Source: Phycisphaerae bacterium
GTDB lineage: Bacteria > Planctomycetota > Phycisphaerae > Phycisphaerales > Phycisphaeraceae
Length of the DNA stretch: 15,069 bases
Direction: 5' to 3'
NCBI GenBank assembly: GCA_002688155.1
Contig: NZCH01000078.1
Span: 1 to 15,069, forward strand
Shown here: positions 13,097 to 15,069 of the stretch, piece after piece
Layout of the letters: every line of letters starts with the position of its first letter
How positions within the stretch are numbered: the first letter of the stretch is position 1
Notes under the pieces: model-generated
Told to the model about the DNA's origin: nothing
The model's database searches: none
The model's input: only the letters and a program-made list of their open reading frames with translations
Translations under genes and position numbers: made by a program

Positions 13097-14023
13097 TCAC
13101 GCCTCAAGCGTTCGCAGGCTCAGGCCAAAGTCCGACATCCGCTCTTTGATTTCATGGAGACTCGTGAGGCCGAAGTTCTTGACGCCCATTAACTCGGCTT
13201 CGGTCTTGGTGCACAGATCACCGATGCTGTGAATGTTCAATAGCGCCAGCGCCTTGCGTGCCCGCACGGACAGTTGCAGTTCGTTGACGGACCGGTCAAA
13301 CGTGTCATCGTTCTGTTGAGTTTGTGCCTGCAACTCGTCGTAGACCGCCTTCTGCGTCACGGACTGCTGCGTGTCAATGGACTGGCCAAACCGCAGGCCG
13401 CGCTGCGCGAGCATGGCCTTGATTTCTTCGAGACTCGCTTCACCGAAATTCTTGTAGCTGCGCAACTCAGCTTCGGTAATGCGCAGCAGATCCGCGAGCG
13501 TGCGAATCTCCATTTTTCGCAGCGCATTGCGGGTGCGTACGGAAAGGTCGAAATCCGTAACCGGTGTGTCCAGCAGCGCGCTGGAGGGCATGTCGTGGCC
13601 AGGTGGCTCCTCCTCGATGAACATCTGCTTGCTCGCGAGGACGTCCTTGATATACATCAGCGCCCGGTCGTGCGTCGGATCGGTGTTCAACACCTGCCGG
13701 ACACAGCGCTCAGCCTGGGCGTAGTTACCTCGGTCTTCATATAGGACCGCCAGGTTCAATAGCGCGTTCACATACGCGGCCTGCTGGTGGATGCACTGTT
13801 CATACAAGTGAATCGCTTCGTCCTCTTCACCCACGAGGTCGAGGTTGTACGCCAGGCGGAAGCACACCTTCGTCTCCTCGGGGTCGGCGGCGAAGGCGGC
13901 TTCGTATGCTTCGATCGCGCGCAGGCGGTCGCCCTGCTCTTCGGCCTCGAGGCCGGCGTTGAGGTACCGGTTCGAAGTCTCGGTGTCTTTGACTTCGTGT
14001 ATATCGGTGAGCGTTTCAGTCAT
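13097..14023 (-). CDS. TPR protein with two RNA polymerase alpha C-terminal domains
   Basis: A 308-residue soluble protein. Residues about 18-125 form roughly three TPR units (AIEAYEAAFAADPEE, AIHLYEQCI, YVNALLNLAVLYEDRGNYAQAE). Two copies of the helix-hairpin-helix domain that RpoA uses to bind UP-element DNA follow, at about 153-213 and 245-304, separated by a Gln-rich linker. Repeat 1 reads DLSVRTRNAL and NFGEASLEEIK, so Arg163 and Asn166 align with E. coli alpha R265 and N268, and Ser197/Glu200 with S299/E302. Repeat 2 has SVRARKAL and NFGLTSLHEIK, keeping the Arg (254) but with Lys257 at the Asn position. The RpoA N-terminal assembly domain is absent, so it is not RpoA. Similar proteins are known from planctomycetes; the function is unestablished. 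A DNA- or polymerase-associated scaffold is inferred. Start ATG at 14023 is chosen over GTG at 14065 because of a GGAGG 8 nt upstream. Confidence 0.88.
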   Translation of the reverse strand: MTETLTDIHEVKDTETSNRYLNAGLEAEEQGDRLRAIEAYEAAFAADPEETKVCFRLAYNLDLVGEEDEAIHLYEQCIHQQAAYVNALLNLAVLYEDRGNYAQAERCVRQVLNTDPTHDRALMYIKDVLASKQMFIEEEPPGHDMPSSALLDTPVTDFDLSVRTRNALRKMEIRTLADLLRITEAELRSYKNFGEASLEEIKAMLAQRGLRFGQSIDTQQSVTQKAVYDELQAQTQQNDDTFDRSVNELQLSVRARKALALLNIHSIGDLCTKTEAELMGVKNFGLTSLHEIKERMSDFGLSLRTLEA

Positions 14024-14031
14024 AGCGCGCG

Positions 14032-14036
14032 CCTCC
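14032..14036 (-). promoter_or_regulatory. Shine-Dalgarno fixing the TPR-alphaCTD start
   Basis: GGAGG on the minus strand, 8 nt before the ATG at 14023. It decides against the in-frame GTG at 14065, which has no such site. Confidence 0.75.
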
Positions 14037-14095
14037 GGGGGGTGCGTGTAATCGGTGATTTTCACATGGGTTTAGTCGGGTGGTCCGAACCTGTT

Positions 14096-14124
14096 AGCAT
14101 AACGCCGGAAGCCGAATCAATCAA
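14096..14124 (-). promoter_or_regulatory. Promoter of the TPR-alphaCTD gene
   Basis: On the minus strand, TTGATT (14119-14124) and TATGCT (14096-14101) are separated by exactly 17 nt, each 4 of 6 to consensus. The start near 14089 gives a leader of about 65 nt. The -10 lies in the near-symmetric GTTAGCATAAC, which also offers a weak -10 to the divergent gene. Confidence 0.5.
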
Positions 14125-14147
14125 CCCGTCACAAGTGGGCCTGCGCG

Positions 14148-14981
14148 ATGAAATTCGCAATCTGTAACGAAACGTATCAGGACCTGGACTGGCCGTTTGA
14201 GCGGCAGTGCGAACATGTGGCGACGTGCGGGTACGACGGGATCGAGATCGCCCCGTTCACATTCAACCCGGACCCGTCCCGGATCACACCCGCCCAGGCG
14301 CGTGAGATCGGTAAAACGGCGTCGCGGGCGGGGCTGGAGTTGGTCGGCATGCACTGGCTGCTGGCCAAACCCGCGGGCCTGCACATCACCACGCCTGAGG
14401 ACGACGTGCGCCGGCGCACGGTCGCGTTTTTACAACACCTGGCCCGGCTGCTTGGCGAAATGGGCGGGGGTGTGATGGTGCACGGCAGCCCGGCGCAGCG
14501 CGACCTCGTTGAGGGTGACACGTATGACCAGGCGTTCGACCGGGCGACCGGCGTGTTCCGGCAGTTTGCCCAGGTCGCCGAGCAGGCTGGGGTCACCATT
14601 GCGCTTGAACCATTGGGGCCGGCTGAGACCACTTTTATGGTGACCGTCGAGGAAACGGTGCACTTGATGCGCGCGATCGATCACCCGGCATGTCGGCTGC
14701 ACCTGGACGTCAAGGCGATGTGCCAGGAAGACAAGCCGATCGATCAATTGATCGCTGAGAACGCCCGGCACACCGCGCACTTTCACGCCAACGATGCGAA
14801 CCGCCGCGGCCCGGGTTTTGGCCAAACGGATTTTGTGCCGATCGCCAAGGCACTCAAAGACGTTGACTATGACAAGTATGTTTCTGTCGAAGTGTTCGAT
14901 TATTCGCCGGATCCGCAGACGATCGCGCATGACAGCCTGACGCACCTGAAGAAGACTTTTTCGCAGGTGGGCGCGATCTGA
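14148..14981 (+). CDS. Sugar phosphate isomerase/epimerase, TIM barrel (xylose isomerase-like, AP endonuclease 2 family)
   Basis: A 277-residue cytoplasmic TIM-barrel enzyme predicted to isomerise or epimerise a sugar or related keto compound using a divalent metal. The expected four metal ligands sit on the right strands: Glu154 in IALEPL, Asp187 in LHLDVKA, His213 in AHFHANDANRRGPG, and Glu248 in VSVEVFD. The start MKFAICNETY with GYDGIEIAPF at 28-37 is typical of D-tagatose-3-epimerase and hydroxypyruvate-isomerase relatives; the exact substrate cannot be chosen. No signal peptide. No strong Shine-Dalgarno precedes the ATG at 14148; GTGGGC is the best. It is divergent from the TPR-alphaCTD gene with 124 nt between starts. 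A further short frame begins at its last base. Confidence 0.85.
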   Translation: MKFAICNETYQDLDWPFERQCEHVATCGYDGIEIAPFTFNPDPSRITPAQAREIGKTASRAGLELVGMHWLLAKPAGLHITTPEDDVRRRTVAFLQHLARLLGEMGGGVMVHGSPAQRDLVEGDTYDQAFDRATGVFRQFAQVAEQAGVTIALEPLGPAETTFMVTVEETVHLMRAIDHPACRLHLDVKAMCQEDKPIDQLIAENARHTAHFHANDANRRGPGFGQTDFVPIAKALKDVDYDKYVSVEVFDYSPDPQTIAHDSLTHLKKTFSQVGAI

Positions 14982-15052
14982 TGGCGGCAGGAAAGTTCGA
15001 CACGGCGCTGAAGTTACATCACACAGGCGATCTGAACGACGCAGCGAGATGA
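14981..15052 (+). CDS. Short TPR-like frame at the window edge, possibly the broken start of a gene
   Basis: An ATG overlapping the epimerase stop (TGATG) opens 23 residues ending FDTALKLHHTGDLNDAAR, then TGA at 15050. The text looks like the first helix pair of a TPR protein (ALxLHxxGxLxxAAR), but the frame stops just where the repeat should continue. A new ATG at 15049 overlaps that stop (ATGA) and runs off the window. Either a frameshift has broken a TPR gene, or this is a tiny coupled leader frame, or chance. Confidence 0.3.
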   Translation: MAAGKFDTALKLHHTGDLNDAAR

Positions 15053-15069
15053 TTGTGAACCACCGCGCC

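Noticed and set aside
13097..14023. Annotation as rpoA
   Set aside because: Only the C-terminal domain matches, twice, and the N-terminal dimerisation domain needed for polymerase assembly is replaced by TPR units.
1..15069. Mobile element, CRISPR array, tRNA or rRNA
   Set aside because: No transposase, integrase or terminal inverted repeats, no spaced direct repeats and no RNA-gene fold were seen on either strand. The only tandem repeat is the coding 12-nt one at 10079.

Overview
The window (about 15 kb, GC-rich) looks like ordinary chromosome of a planctomycete-type bacterium, perhaps a Phycisphaerae relative. This placement is inferred from three things: a TPR protein carrying two RNA polymerase alpha C-terminal domains, a secreted protein with a DUF1559/pilin-like tail, and remnants of dienelactone-hydrolase-type secreted enzymes. 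No phage, insertion sequence, CRISPR array, tRNA or rRNA is visible. MurG, IspA, Dxs, PrmC and L19 are housekeeping genes.

Layout. 1-2760 (+): an ABC importer module of permease 3' part, ATPase and a closely coupled SGNH hydrolase. 2920-4134 (+): prmC and a small MazG-like nucleotide pyrophosphohydrolase. 8434-4150 (-): murG, ispA, dxs, a cell-wall/isoprenoid cluster that converges on the MazG gene with a gap of only 15 nt. 9546-8482 (-): an alpha/beta hydrolase. 9812-9550 (-): a previously unremarked remnant of an internally deleted dienelactone hydrolase gene, directly upstream of that hydrolase. 10058-12346 (+): a large secreted planctomycete-type protein. 12953-12459 (-): rplS (L19) with an acidic tail. 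14023-13097 (-): the TPR/double-alphaCTD protein. 14148-14981 (+): a TIM-barrel sugar epimerase/isomerase, divergent from the TPR gene. The right edge holds a short TPR-like reading frame.

How genes are started. Two start architectures coexist. dxs, rplS, the TPR-alphaCTD gene and the large secreted protein have recognisable Shine-Dalgarno sequences. In contrast prmC, the MazG gene, ispA and murG have no Shine-Dalgarno; each has a near-consensus -10 hexamer (TAAAAT, TACAAT, TATAAT, TAAAAT) ending exactly 6 nt before the start codon. This puts the expected transcription start on the first base of the start codon and predicts leaderless mRNAs. It also fixes the start codons: it rejects a TTG start for the MazG gene and a 452-residue version of IspA, and supports GTG for murG.

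The most interesting items are the four leaderless-type promoters, the TPR protein that carries two alphaCTD modules without the rest of RpoA, the deleted hydrolase remnant whose promoter may now serve the next gene, and substitutions at conserved positions in Dxs and MurG.
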